43,296 nt of DNA from an uncultured Clostridia bacterium (lineage in GTDB: Bacteria; Bacillota; Clostridia; UBA1381), in NCBI GenBank assembly GCA_934462945.1, contig CAKSJF010000009.1, positions 1 to 43,296 on the forward strand, read 5' to 3'. The notes under the pieces were generated by a model, which did no database searches, had not been told where the DNA came from, and saw only the letters and a program-made list of their open reading frames with translations. Shown one piece after another: positions 7,251 through 17,200 of this stretch; within the stretch, counting starts at the first letter, position 1; each line of letters begins with the position of its first letter. A program made the position numbers and the translations under genes.

Positions 7251-8072
7251 ATGTTAAACACAATCTGCCGTTCCCCCGGATATGAAACCCATTACCGCGT
7301 TCCGTCCGTTTGGAACGAAAACGGAATATTTGTATTAGAAATCGGATATAATAAGGTTTGTCCGGGCAATCAATACGTGGCAACACGGGATATTTTTGTA
7401 ATTCATTATGTCCTGAGCGGAAAAGGGCGGTTTATGCATAAATCGTTTTCTTCCGGGGACTGTTATATCGTTGTTCCGAACGAAAAAGAAATTGTAGAAG
7501 CCGATCCGACCGACCCGCACGAATGTGCGTGGGTTGTCTTTCGCGGAGCAGGCGCATATTCCCTGCTCGAAAAATGCGGACTTCCACGTCACAACGCTGT
7601 GTTCTCCTTTGAACATACCGCGGAATGTGCCGCGCTGATTCAAAAAAATTTAGCAGAGACACCACCCAATTTTTTTGCCGAGGCGGCAAAAATGCAGGCT
7701 GTTTTATGGGAGCTTTTCGCTATTCATATGGGCAGCGCGAAAAAGCCGGCTGCGGACTATGACGTTTCGGAAAACGTGGCAAGACTGATTGAGGAAAATT
7801 ATCAGCGTCCGCTCAAAATTTGTGAAATGGCAGAAAAATTTCATATTTCACAAAGCCACCTGACAGCATCCTTTAAAAAGAAATACGGTGTGCCGCCGCA
7901 GGAATACTTGCTTTCGGTCAGAATGGAGCGCGCAAAGAATCTTTTGAAAAATCACAACACATCCATCAAAGAGGCAGCCCTTTCCGTCGGAATTGAAAAT
8001 CCATTATATTTTTCCCGCCTGTTCCACAAAAAAGTCGGATATCCGCCCAGTTTACAAAAAAAGCAATTTTAA
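7251..8072 (+). CDS. AraC-family transcriptional regulator
   Basis: A 273-residue regulator with an N-terminal cupin-like sensing domain (about 20-95; IHYVLSGKGR at 51-60, GDCYIVVPN at 69-77) and two C-terminal HTH motifs (about 172-270). The C-terminal part has LKICEMAEKFHISQSHLTASFKKKYGVP-type sequence and the second-HTH signature AALSVGIENPLYFSRLFHKKVGYPP. The N-terminal domain normally binds a sugar. The start is ATG 7251 with AGGAGA 7 nt upstream; the frame is open back to 7095 but that stretch is the promoter region. It is divergent from the putative hydrolase, the likely target, with repeat half-sites between them. The repeat overlapping the transcription start region of its own promoter suggests autorepression. 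The ligand is unknown. Confidence 0.9.
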   Translation: MLNTICRSPGYETHYRVPSVWNENGIFVLEIGYNKVCPGNQYVATRDIFVIHYVLSGKGRFMHKSFSSGDCYIVVPNEKEIVEADPTDPHECAWVVFRGAGAYSLLEKCGLPRHNAVFSFEHTAECAALIQKNLAETPPNFFAEAAKMQAVLWELFAIHMGSAKKPAADYDVSENVARLIEENYQRPLKICEMAEKFHISQSHLTASFKKKYGVPPQEYLLSVRMERAKNLLKNHNTSIKEAALSVGIENPLYFSRLFHKKVGYPPSLQKKQF

Positions 8073-8106
8073 GACTGAGAAAAATTCTTATATTTTGCAT
8101 AAACTA

Positions 8107-8135
8107 TTGACATTTCGTCCATTATGTGGTATAAT
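8107..8135 (+). promoter_or_regulatory. Consensus promoter of the yitT-like gene
   Basis: TTGACA (8107-8112), 17-nt spacer and TATAAT (8130-8135), with extended TGG before the -10. All 12 hexamer positions are consensus. Transcription should start near 8142, leaving an unusually long leader of about 190 nt before the coding start. Confidence 0.85.
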
Positions 8136-8190
8136 ATATACAGTACGAGGCAGGGTCTGTAAGAAGACCGGGGGTGGTACTCATACGATA

Positions 8191-8250
8191 CCGATTGCAG
8201 TACCGATTTCAGCACCGATTTCAGTCCCGGTTTCAGTGCCGATTTCAGTC
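8191..8250 (+). repeat. Five tandem 12-bp repeats in the yitT leader
   Basis: Five head-to-tail units of consensus CCGATTTCAGTN occupy 8191-8202, 8203-8214, 8215-8226, 8227-8238 and 8239-8250, with one to three differences each. The block lies in the transcribed leader after a small GGTCT/AGACC hairpin (8154-8158 and 8165-8169). Because 12 is divisible by three, every frame is open; one frame (from GTG 8174) gives a repeated RFQ peptide that runs into the short ORF ending at 8359. This could be a simple microsatellite-like expansion or a leader peptide. Confidence 0.8.
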
Positions 8251-8299
8251 CCTTAATAAAAAAGAAAAAGGAAAAAGAAACGAAAAAGGAAATACTGTC

Positions 8300-8359
8300 A
8301 TGTATTATGGCTTCACAGAAAGGACTCTGATTGTTTGGAACGCTTTTTTAAAATTTTAA
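8300..8359 (+). CDS. Possible 19-residue leader ORF overlapping the yitT start
   Basis: ATG 8300 follows AAAAAGGAAA (8283-8292) at a workable distance and reads MYYGFTERTLIVWNAFLKF to a TAA at 8357-8359, 25 nt inside the downstream gene in another frame. Its position suggests translational coupling of the TTG-initiated downstream gene. No homology is recognisable; it may be untranslated. Confidence 0.3.
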   Translation: MYYGFTERTLIVWNAFLKF

Positions 8360-9171
8360 AAGAACAGGGCAGAATTGTATTTGGGGCATTTCTGCTTGCC
8401 GTTGGTGTGAATCTGTTTTTAACGCCCAATAAACTTTCCACCGGCGGAATCACCTCAATCGGAACGATGCTCCTATACCTTTTTAGCATCCGGCTTTCGG
8501 TGACCAATTTAATTCTGAACGCCGTTTTGTTTATTTTGGGATACCGGTATCTCGGGAAACAAGCAGTGAAAAAAACGGTACTTGGGATTCTTTTCTTTTC
8601 CCTTTTTCTGGAGATTACAAGTGTTCTTCCTGCCTATAGCGGCGATTTACTGATCGCAACGGTTTCCGGAGGGGTACTTTGCGGAGCAGGCGTCGGACTT
8701 GTGATGCGGTCGGGTGCATCCACCGGCGGAAGTGATTTTGCCGCATTGATTCTAAAAGCGCATATCCCCCATATGTCGCTCGCCAGTTTGATTTTTATGA
8801 TTGACGGTGCTGTCATTCTGGTATCCGGAATCATCTTTCAAAGCCTTGAGGTAACGTTTTACTCGCTTTGCTCCCTGTTCGTCTCCGCACGGCTTACCGA
8901 TCTGACATTAAGCCTTGGTACCATGGCAAAGGCTGTCCGCATTTTCTCAGAGAAAAACCGAGACATTGCAGATCATATCATGACGCGGTTAGAACGCGGT
9001 GTTTCCGGTTTGTCCTGCCAGGGAATGTATTCCCGGAAACAGGGACTAATGCTTTTGTGCATCGTCTCACCAAAAGAACTCCCCCTGTTAGTTCAGCTGG
9101 TGCGCGAAGCAGATTCGTCTGCCTTTATCGTGGTGGAGGATGTCCGTGAGGTTCTCGGAGAGGGGTTTTGA
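8335..9171 (+). CDS. YitT-family membrane protein (DUF161/DUF2179)
   Basis: A 278-residue integral membrane protein. Five hydrophobic segments lie in about residues 10-185, with the repeated family motif around GVNLFLTPNKLSTGGITSIG and GLVMRSGASTGGSDF. A C-terminal soluble DUF2179 domain (about 195-278) contains the RGVSGLSCQGMYS motif. The family is widespread in Firmicutes; transport is assumed but no substrate is established. The start is TTG 8335, with AAGGA 10 nt upstream; no in-frame ATG precedes it. The rare start plus the overlapping short ORF and repeat-bearing leader suggest post-transcriptional control. It is convergent with the SLH operon. Confidence 0.88.
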   Translation: MERFFKILKEQGRIVFGAFLLAVGVNLFLTPNKLSTGGITSIGTMLLYLFSIRLSVTNLILNAVLFILGYRYLGKQAVKKTVLGILFFSLFLEITSVLPAYSGDLLIATVSGGVLCGAGVGLVMRSGASTGGSDFAALILKAHIPHMSLASLIFMIDGAVILVSGIIFQSLEVTFYSLCSLFVSARLTDLTLSLGTMAKAVRIFSEKNRDIADHIMTRLERGVSGLSCQGMYSRKQGLMLLCIVSPKELPLLVQLVREADSSAFIVVEDVREVLGEGF

Positions 9172-9193
9172 AACCCTTAGCGGAATGCATAAA

Positions 9194-9237
9194 GCGCACC
9201 GCCCGACAGCGTACTGACGTACTTTCCGGCGATGCGC
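9194..9237. repeat. Structured intergenic element between yitT and the SLH operon
   Basis: GCGCACCGCC (9194-9203) pairs with GGCGATGCGC (9228-9237) with one wobble; the loop contains a second small GTAC-TGAC-GTAC palindrome (9211-9222). There is no U-run, so it is not a canonical terminator, but it lies where both convergent units must end. On the minus strand it also directly follows the TAG of the 917-residue protein, and that frame stays open for 23 further codons. It may be a REP-like repeat. Confidence 0.4.
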
Positions 9238-9248
9238 CTCATTTGTGC

Positions 9249-12002
9249 CTATAGCTCCAATCCGTTATACACCACAATAAAGGTTGGCGATCCAAACCCT
9301 TCACAGGTGAACACCTTGCTGCATTCCTTATTTCCGTAGCTATATGCCGGCTTTAAGTCTGTCGGTGTTGCGGTACGGATCACAGGCTTTTTGCCAGTTG
9401 CGTCATAGAGTACCGCTCCACGCATCATAGAACTGTCGCCGCTCCAGCACCAGGGGAACTGTTCCTCACGCTTTTTGCCGGAAACAATCGCACCTCGCTG
9501 AGTTGTCAGATAGCGTTCACGGTCAACATAATATAGCTCCATAAACTGATACCTGGAAACCTCGTGAATAATCGGGGTTCTCTCATAAATCTTTGGCGGA
9601 TCGTCAATCCGGAAAAGAATATTTGCATCGCGTACAATATCGTGCGCATCATCTCCGTAGAGCCATGCAATGTCGCCTTTTTTCAGGGACATGACGCGAT
9701 TGTATGCTTCTTCATCATCCCGTTTCTCGATCACATATTCCTTATCGCTCGTTCCATTGTGTGCGTATAGTTTTGTGACGATACTGCCGTCATCATCAAT
9801 TGCCTCCTTAATTTCACGGATCACATTCGGTGTGATTCCAATATCTTCATTCGATGCAGACGCATAGACAACCATTGCCTTTGGTCTGATATCATTTCCA
9901 ATATCCCATGCTTCGGCATACACAAGCTGCTCGTCCTTAAGCTTTAACTTACCGTAATACGCATCCTCTGTTCTCATATCCTCCGGAACTAAAAATACTG
10001 TGTCCGGGATGAAATACATCGTCCGCACATAACCGCTCATTGTTCCGTCGTCCATTTCAACACTTTCCCATGACCAGGAGGACATGACACCGCCCTTTGT
10101 TCTTGCCATCAGATGCTTTTTCCGGTTATCCAGGCTGAGTCGGTCGTCATGATGTTCCCTGTCTATGACGGTTTCTATTTTTGTAATTTCGCCCTCAGCA
10201 TTCAGCTTGTATTTCACCAGCTGTGACATGTCAGTTTTTCCTGCCACAATCAGCTTTGCCGAATCCTCCAGCTGATCAAGCAAAACGTCAAAGTTCTTAA
10301 CCCTCTTATTGTTGACCGAAAGCTTTTCTGCACAGTTAAATTTCTTCACTGTACCGTCGGTGATCAGCATACGAACAACAAGTTTTTCGGTGTCTCCGCT
10401 ATCGTCTACCACTGCCTTAATCAGATAGCCGTACTGAAAGCTTTCCGGATCTTCCTCCGGCAGCGTTACGCCGACAACCTCTCCGTACACGTTTAACAGA
10501 AAGTCTCTGATGTCTCCCAGCTGTGTCTGAATCTCGTTCAAATAGTTATTGTCTGAAAGCAGATACTTTTCTCCGGCAATGGTATAGGTGGTCAGTCCGT
10601 CATCCTCGCTGATTGCCTCTAACTTTCCGGAAACCGTCTGCATACTCTCATAAATGCGGACATATTCAGAATCATTTGAAATAAAACGCTTTCCGTTTTC
10701 CTCGGTAATCTGATCTGCATAAATGCTGAGAATTGAGCCGGCAGTCAGATTGGTAATATCCTTTCCGGTGTAGGTTTTTCCGTCTGCAGCATATGCCTCT
10801 ACCCGCATATTATCATCTGTCAGGTTAAATTCCATCACTGCTTCATATTGAATGGAAAGCTTTAAGATCGTATTATCGTCTTCTGTATAAGCCTTTAGTA
10901 AAATTGCATTCACATAGGTTTCTACAAAAACCGCATCGTATCTTCCGTTTCCCTCGGTATCCACCAGCCGGACTGTTCCGTTCGGTTCTCTGAAGATAGA
11001 TTCCGGATTGTTATAATCTGTGACGTAATCGGTGGTGATTTTCCCGTTCAAAATAACTTTAAATGCAGGGTCAAGCCGGGCATTCTTTGATTTTCTGCTG
11101 CCTGTGCTATAAGATAGGAGATTGTCGGAATAGCCGTCAATATCATATGCAGAAACCGTTACTTCCTCCGTTTTTCCTTTTGCACGGACATAAACCGCCT
11201 CACGGCTTGTGCCATCCTCATAATAGAAGATTTCCACCTCATAGCCTAATAAATCATCAAACTCATGAGAATCCGTTGCGTACTCAACACCCGAAACCGT
11301 GATCGAATTAGATGACGTTTCTGTTCCGACAATTGAAGTCAGCGTATTTTTCTGCATCACGCCCTTTTCCTTGTAGATCCCGTGAAATTCTGCTAATGCG
11401 TTGTTGTCCTTGTCGCTGGAGATGGTATATTTTCCATCCTTGATCTCCACCTTATAAACCGGAGCGTCAAAAATGTTTTCTGCCATCTTCACAAAGTCCT
11501 CGCCGTTCATCGCCGGCTTTTGCGTTTCCACGCCGTCGAAAATTCCCAAATCATAAGCAAGGCTTAAAAATCCGGAATCCACCTTTGCGCCCTGTCCGTA
11601 ACCAAGCATCCGAACCGCCATCACACCAAATTCCTTTGCAGAAATTTCCTGATCCGGTCGGAATGTGTTATCGGAATAGCCGGAAACATAACCAAGACTA
11701 TACGCGGTCATAATTTCCTGATAATTTTCGTATGTAGCTGGCAGATCATAAAAAACCTGTCCGCCTGCATTCGGGAAAACATCGGCATTCCGAAGTCTGT
11801 TCAGCTTTTTCACAGCGTCTGCACGCGTCATATCTTTGAAATAGTCAAAGTCCGATAAATCCAAAATACCTGTGGCAGATAAAAGCTCTGCCGTCTCCTG
11901 TACCTGCTCCGAAACCTGCTTTGCTTCCTCCTCCGGTTCTGCAAAAACCGCTCCGGAGCAAAGCATGCATCCGGCAAGCAATAAACTGATTATTTTTTTC
12001 AT
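9249..12002 (-). CDS. Large exported protein with N-terminal SLH domains, function unknown
   Basis: A 917-residue exported protein. Its N-terminus MKKIISLLLAGCMLCSGAVFA fits signal peptidase I cleavage after Ala21; an LAGC string at 9-12 could alternatively be a lipobox, but the hydrophobic core before it is short. Residues about 42-180 contain degenerate SLH repeats (GYVSGYSDNTFRPDQEISAKEFGVMAVRML is the clearest), which bind secondary cell-wall polymers. The remaining 730 residues are beta-rich, acidic and not recognisable to me. The RBS AAGGAGG lies 7 nt before the ATG, 13 nt after the upstream hydrolase stop. It ends in TAG. It is the last gene of the operon and is probably a cell-wall-bound scaffold or binding protein for the same glycan. 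Confidence 0.75.
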   Translation of the reverse strand: MKKIISLLLAGCMLCSGAVFAEPEEEAKQVSEQVQETAELLSATGILDLSDFDYFKDMTRADAVKKLNRLRNADVFPNAGGQVFYDLPATYENYQEIMTAYSLGYVSGYSDNTFRPDQEISAKEFGVMAVRMLGYGQGAKVDSGFLSLAYDLGIFDGVETQKPAMNGEDFVKMAENIFDAPVYKVEIKDGKYTISSDKDNNALAEFHGIYKEKGVMQKNTLTSIVGTETSSNSITVSGVEYATDSHEFDDLLGYEVEIFYYEDGTSREAVYVRAKGKTEEVTVSAYDIDGYSDNLLSYSTGSRKSKNARLDPAFKVILNGKITTDYVTDYNNPESIFREPNGTVRLVDTEGNGRYDAVFVETYVNAILLKAYTEDDNTILKLSIQYEAVMEFNLTDDNMRVEAYAADGKTYTGKDITNLTAGSILSIYADQITEENGKRFISNDSEYVRIYESMQTVSGKLEAISEDDGLTTYTIAGEKYLLSDNNYLNEIQTQLGDIRDFLLNVYGEVVGVTLPEEDPESFQYGYLIKAVVDDSGDTEKLVVRMLITDGTVKKFNCAEKLSVNNKRVKNFDVLLDQLEDSAKLIVAGKTDMSQLVKYKLNAEGEITKIETVIDREHHDDRLSLDNRKKHLMARTKGGVMSSWSWESVEMDDGTMSGYVRTMYFIPDTVFLVPEDMRTEDAYYGKLKLKDEQLVYAEAWDIGNDIRPKAMVVYASASNEDIGITPNVIREIKEAIDDDGSIVTKLYAHNGTSDKEYVIEKRDDEEAYNRVMSLKKGDIAWLYGDDAHDIVRDANILFRIDDPPKIYERTPIIHEVSRYQFMELYYVDRERYLTTQRGAIVSGKKREEQFPWCWSGDSSMMRGAVLYDATGKKPVIRTATPTDLKPAYSYGNKECSKVFTCEGFGSPTFIVVYNGLEL

Positions 12003-12015
12003 TCCTCTGCCTCCT

Positions 12016-14229
12016 TTATCTCATTGCCCTGATCCGGTACAGCAGCACTGCTGCCTCGCCGCGTGTTGCCGGAGCTTTCGGTTCAAAGTTTCCGTTTTCG
12101 TAGAACTGGCGGAAAAGACCGCTTTTCACCGCATACGCAATCGGCTCTCTTGCCCAGTCTGAAATTTCATCCTGGTGTGCAAAACCGGAAATCCAGGCAT
12201 CATCCGCCGTACCGGACACCTCCGGCTGCAAGGCTCTTGCTGCGCGGACTGCAATTGCCGCTAATTCTTCCTTGGTGATATTCCGTTCCGGATAGAATTT
12301 TCCGTCCGATTCTCCGCGCATATATCCGCTGCTGTATGCGTCATAGACAGCATTCTGATACCACGCGTTTTTCTGACAATCGGTAAAGGGCATCTGAAAG
12401 CTTTTTTCCGGCAGCTCTATTTTTGCCGGGTTCTCTGTTTCCTCTCCATCCGCATTTTCCGTCTCCGGTGCAAGCGCAGATGAAAGCATCTGTGCCATTT
12501 GTGCGCGTGTAAGAGGTGCGTCCGGAGCAAATACTCCGCTCTCCATTCCGCTCAGAATTCCATCCTTCGCAAGATTATTAATTTCATTTCTGCCCCAGAA
12601 GGTGTCCAAATCCTTAAATTGAGTTTCACCCTCAAAGGTTACAACGTCGGCAGCTGTTCCGCCCATTTTCTTTAATCTTAAAAAGATCAGACTCTTTTCC
12701 TGTGCAGTGTATTCTGAAAAATTATTTACATTCATCGGCGTCGTTGTTGTGGTAAACACATCATCCGTGTTCTTTCCATAGACCTTTGAGGACATGGACG
12801 GCGCTGTGAAAATTGTTTCCTCCACAAGCTTATACTTGTTTTCAAAATTAAAGGTTGTGTGGAATTTCTTCGCTTCCGTTTTGTTGATCAGAATCAGCAT
12901 TAATTCGTCATCGCCGTTTTGCGTGACCAAAACAGAATACTTTGAATTTTCATGCTCGTGGAGTGCGTATTTATTGTCCGATTTTACATAGGAATATAAA
13001 ACCTTTTCACCAAGCATTTCATCATAAATGTTATACATCTTGATAATTCCGCTGGCATACCATTTCTGCTCATTATCGCCTGTTCCAAGAACACCCCAGT
13101 CCCCGGTCAGGTTCGGTTCTGCCGACCAGCAGAAATAGCTGGATGCCCAGGAATCGGCACGCTTAAACATTCTGCTTAAAAAATCTGCCGTGGAAAGAAC
13201 TCCTGTCAGCATCTGCGTCTGCGATTCCACCGGAGGATCGCCGTAGCCGTTATCCGCCGGCCAGACCGCCGCCTCGGTATACGCAAACTGAATCGGCTTA
13301 TCTCCGACAATGCTCTTGATATCCTCCTGTATCTGATTTAAATAACGCTCTGTCCATGCCATGGTCTGTCCGTCATAATAAGCGTGGAAAGACATATAAT
13401 CAATATATTCTCCCAATGCCTTGACGCCCTCAATCGTCCAGTTTCTCCAGCCCATATCGTCAATCGGCTTTTCCAGCGGATAGGATACGCCGCACATCAT
13501 AAATTTGGAATCCGGAAAACGCTCCCGGATTGCTAAAATCGCATCCAGGCATTTTTTTGAATAGGACTTAATATCAATATAGTAATCCACTTCGTTTCCC
13601 AGCTCAAATGCGCCGACCTTGACAGGATCAGGGATTCCCATTTCCGCTCTTAGCGCGCCATAGGTTGTGCTGGAATCACCCAGGAAAAATTCTGCATAAT
13701 CCGCCAAATCCTCCGGTGTATCGGTCAGGACATTCAATCCGACAATAAAGGTGCAGTCCGGATCTAAATGCTGAAACTGTTTTACCCATTCTGCCGGTCC
13801 AAAGTTAGACGGTCTGGAATAGCACCACATTTCTCCTGCAATCTTTCGCTGACTCATTGGTCCGACTGCCTTTTTCCAGTCAAAAACATTCAAAGAACCG
13901 CCGGCAGTACGGGTTGAATGCGCCGCCTTAATTTCCGGAGTCAGCGCAAGGTAATCGTCGTTAAATTCCAAGCTGTCATTACTTTTCATAAAACCGCTGT
14001 TGCGGTCGCCCCATTCCAGGCAATAGCCTAAAAGTGAACGGTCCTCGGTTGTCCGGACAACGTTGCTCTCAAACGCATGTACCTCTGCCTCAATTGTTTC
14101 CGGAATATCCAGCGCCTCCTCCTTATCCTCCGTTTTATAAACCGGAATATACAAATACGGATCATCCGCATAGCAAACCGGAGCAAGGAGCATTGCTGCA
14201 AGGAATGCACTTAGTAGTCTTTTTTTCAT
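12016..14229 (-). CDS. Cell-wall-anchored clan GH-A glycoside hydrolase with three SLH domains
   Basis: A 737-residue secreted enzyme. The signal peptide (MKKRLLSAFLAAMLLAPVCYA) is cleaved near 21. A catalytic (alpha/beta)8 region covers about 50-420: the acid/base is Glu213 in ELGNEVDY, as in clan GH-A, and the nucleophile is Glu319 in FAYTEAAVW. RTAGGSLNVFDWKKAVGP (107-124) recalls the PGGN...W..GVGP loop of GH51 arabinofuranosidases, so a distant relationship is inferred, not a family assignment. Three SLH domains occupy about 537-737 and anchor it to the wall. RBS GGAGG is 7 nt upstream; the start is only 3 nt after the stop of its 1436-residue paralogue. The substrate is unknown. Confidence 0.8.
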   Translation of the reverse strand: MKKRLLSAFLAAMLLAPVCYADDPYLYIPVYKTEDKEEALDIPETIEAEVHAFESNVVRTTEDRSLLGYCLEWGDRNSGFMKSNDSLEFNDDYLALTPEIKAAHSTRTAGGSLNVFDWKKAVGPMSQRKIAGEMWCYSRPSNFGPAEWVKQFQHLDPDCTFIVGLNVLTDTPEDLADYAEFFLGDSSTTYGALRAEMGIPDPVKVGAFELGNEVDYYIDIKSYSKKCLDAILAIRERFPDSKFMMCGVSYPLEKPIDDMGWRNWTIEGVKALGEYIDYMSFHAYYDGQTMAWTERYLNQIQEDIKSIVGDKPIQFAYTEAAVWPADNGYGDPPVESQTQMLTGVLSTADFLSRMFKRADSWASSYFCWSAEPNLTGDWGVLGTGDNEQKWYASGIIKMYNIYDEMLGEKVLYSYVKSDNKYALHEHENSKYSVLVTQNGDDELMLILINKTEAKKFHTTFNFENKYKLVEETIFTAPSMSSKVYGKNTDDVFTTTTTPMNVNNFSEYTAQEKSLIFLRLKKMGGTAADVVTFEGETQFKDLDTFWGRNEINNLAKDGILSGMESGVFAPDAPLTRAQMAQMLSSALAPETENADGEETENPAKIELPEKSFQMPFTDCQKNAWYQNAVYDAYSSGYMRGESDGKFYPERNITKEELAAIAVRAARALQPEVSGTADDAWISGFAHQDEISDWAREPIAYAVKSGLFRQFYENGNFEPKAPATRGEAAVLLYRIRAMR

Positions 14230-14232
14230 CTC

Positions 14233-17200
14233 TTAACCTCCATATGTAAATTGATATGTCTCCGACTGCGGAGCAAGCGTCTGATCGTTCCAGTGCATCA
14301 GACGGTAGGTTCTGCAACCATTCGGAATCGTATCGGACAGGCTTTGCGTCCGGGCATTCTGATTTTTTTCTGAACCGGAAAGCGTTTTTACCGAAATCAG
14401 CCGGTTTTCTGCATCATAGTATGCAATCATAAACCGCTCGCTTTGTTTTCCTGTTCCAACCGTAAAGGTAACTTTATTTCCGCTGATTGCATGGGTACAT
14501 CCAATTGTGTTTAATGTAAAGTTTACCGTTCCGGCGGAGAGAATACTCTCTCCTGCCTTTGCAGTCATGATTCCGTTGTCTGTACACAAAACCGGATTGC
14601 CTGTGCAGGAAAGCTCCTTTGTACTAAGCTTTTCACCATTCTGATAAATCAGCAGACGAAGTTCCTCGTTTGCCCTCCAGGAAAGCTGATCAATTTTCGT
14701 AAACACTTCCAGATTTCCGATACTGTATTCCTTTGTGGAATTAATTTGCAGATACCGGCAGGTCGGTGCGCTGTTCAGCCAGACACCCACACCTCCGCCT
14801 TTGATATCATTCTGCGAAAATTCCTGGATTGTTTTTCCGTTTTTCTTATTTTTGTCATATCCCTTGACCGTCAGCGTACCGCCCAGGGTAAGATTCGTAA
14901 ACCGGAGTGCGGAAACCGGGTATTCTGCACCGAGATCCACCAAAACATACGATCCGCCTGACTGGTAGACTGTTTCCGGATCACCGTCCACCAAAAGGTC
15001 TGCCGCTGTTTTTGCGTTCCGAACCGTATCAATCGCTGCGCGGTATGCTAAGTCTGCCAGGATTTCGTTATTCCCCGGATATTGCGAAAGAACAACATTA
15101 TCAAAATAAGCCTCCGTTCCGTGTCCCTGGATTGTCAGCTGTGCCTTGCAGTCCTCCGGCGCATACGAAAACGGTTCAAAACCCCATAAAATTGCTTCTG
15201 AAACCACAGCGCCGGCGCGGTCGGAAACGGTGCAGGAGATACGATCTCCACAGACGGTCATTGTAACGTGATACCACGCTCCGGCAGAAATTTTTCCGCT
15301 TAGGGAAACGCTTTTTACAGTCTTTCCGTCAATGACCTGCTGCAAAACAGGTTTCTGATTATTTTCCATAAAGAGCAATTCGTAATAGTCATACCCATAG
15401 CGGTTTGCCATCATGCGGACGCCAACCCGGACGACATTTTCTGCCGGCTTGTAAACATCCACATCCATCTGCTGATTTTTTCCCAGTGCGCTGATGTCTG
15501 ATGTAATATCCATCGTAACCGGATATCCGCCGACTGCGCCCCAGCCCATCAGCTTTAGCACATGATTATTTTCATTCTGCGGATCGGCAATGACCTGGGC
15601 TGTGTTTTTTCCCTCCCAGCCATAGAACTGATAGGAACTACGCATTGTGCCGATTGTTTTGCCCGTTCCAACCAGCGGCTCGGACATAATATCACAATTC
15701 TGAAAGTCCTCGATATAAATAATGCTCGATTCCTCGCCCGGATCGTATTCCGACAGCCATGTACCGATTTCCTCCGGACTGCTCATTTCTGCCGCTGCTG
15801 CAATCAGAGCCTCTGCCGTGCTTTCTTTCTCCACAAACCGATGCCACAGTGCAGGATCAAAATCCAGCCATGCTGCCCAATTGTAGATTTCATCACACAC
15901 TTTTTCCGGTGTCGGATTCGCTTTTAAGATTGCCAAAACACTCCACGCGCAAAGCTTTTTATGCAGTTCTTTTACATTTTCATACTGCTTGCCGCACAAG
16001 CCGTCTGCAATCAGCACCGGATTGGTTTGCAGTCTCACCAAAGAAAGCTTTAACGCACCGCCGTTGATTCCGATAAATTTCTGCACCTGCTCACCGGTTG
16101 TGATTTCCTCAAAAAGCGTGGTTTGAATCTCCGCATTTAAATTTTCCAAAAATTCGTCCACACTCACTTCTCTGACTGCAAAATCAGAGTAGGTGGAAAG
16201 CTTTTTAGAAAGCCTTGCCTGCTGCTCCTCCGTCATATGGCAGAGAAGCTGATAAGCTGATTCCGGAAGAATCTCCCGGAGGGCAAAAAGCGCCGGGATT
16301 TTTTCGGACTCCGAAGCCTGTTGATACTGCGTTAAAAGTGTGTTGATTCCGGAAATATATTCCTCCTGCGTTCCCTTTCTTTTCTGATATTCCAGGGTGT
16401 TTTCCGCATTCAGATCTGTCACGGTAAACTGCTTTAAGTAAACCGATCCGCCTTCTCCGGCAGCATTCAGGCTGATGCCTGCATCGGACAGCGCATATTC
16501 ATAAGGCGCGTCATCATAATAGGTTTCAAAGAACAGATTCTTTCCCTCTGAGCTGATACCGTAGGAAATTCGGTTTCCGTCCGTTATGATCGTCATAATT
16601 GCATCATGCCGGCGCGGTCTGGGCGGCGTGATTGTTTTTTCATACACCACTTCCCCGTTTTGTACCTTTCGGAACTCTGCATGATAGAAATCCGGCGAAA
16701 GATTCAGCTCATAATAGGATTTTTCCCCATCATGCACCATGGTGCGAAGTCCCAGATTATAATTATAATAGGATTCCTCCAAATCAGCCGTTACCGCCTG
16801 CCGTGCTGAAATTTCTTTTGTGTCACCGATATAGTTCACGCATGCGGTACAGCCGGGATTTGCTCCGCCGATGATCTCTAAAACAGGCTTCTCCTGATAA
16901 ACAGTCGGACGAACCTTGATTCTGTTATTCCAGCTTGGGTAAACCGCCGAGGTTTTCCAATTTCCGACAACTTGCCCCGGTCCGGTCAGATAATCGGTCT
17001 GTGCCGAATTATCCATCGTGTCGGAAATGATTTTTTTCGGCTTTTGTTCCAAAGGTGTTGTCCGCTTTAGCTTTAAGAATACCAAATGGTTGTTTTTTAG
17101 TTCATAGCTTGTAAAGTGCGGCTCGTTTTTCTCGTTTACAACGCTGTCAAGCGCATGCTCGGTATCCTTTCCCAACACTCGCGTCATTTCATCATCAGCG

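Noticed and set aside
8191..8250. CRISPR array
   Set aside because: Units are 12 bp and directly adjacent with no spacers, and no cas genes are present.
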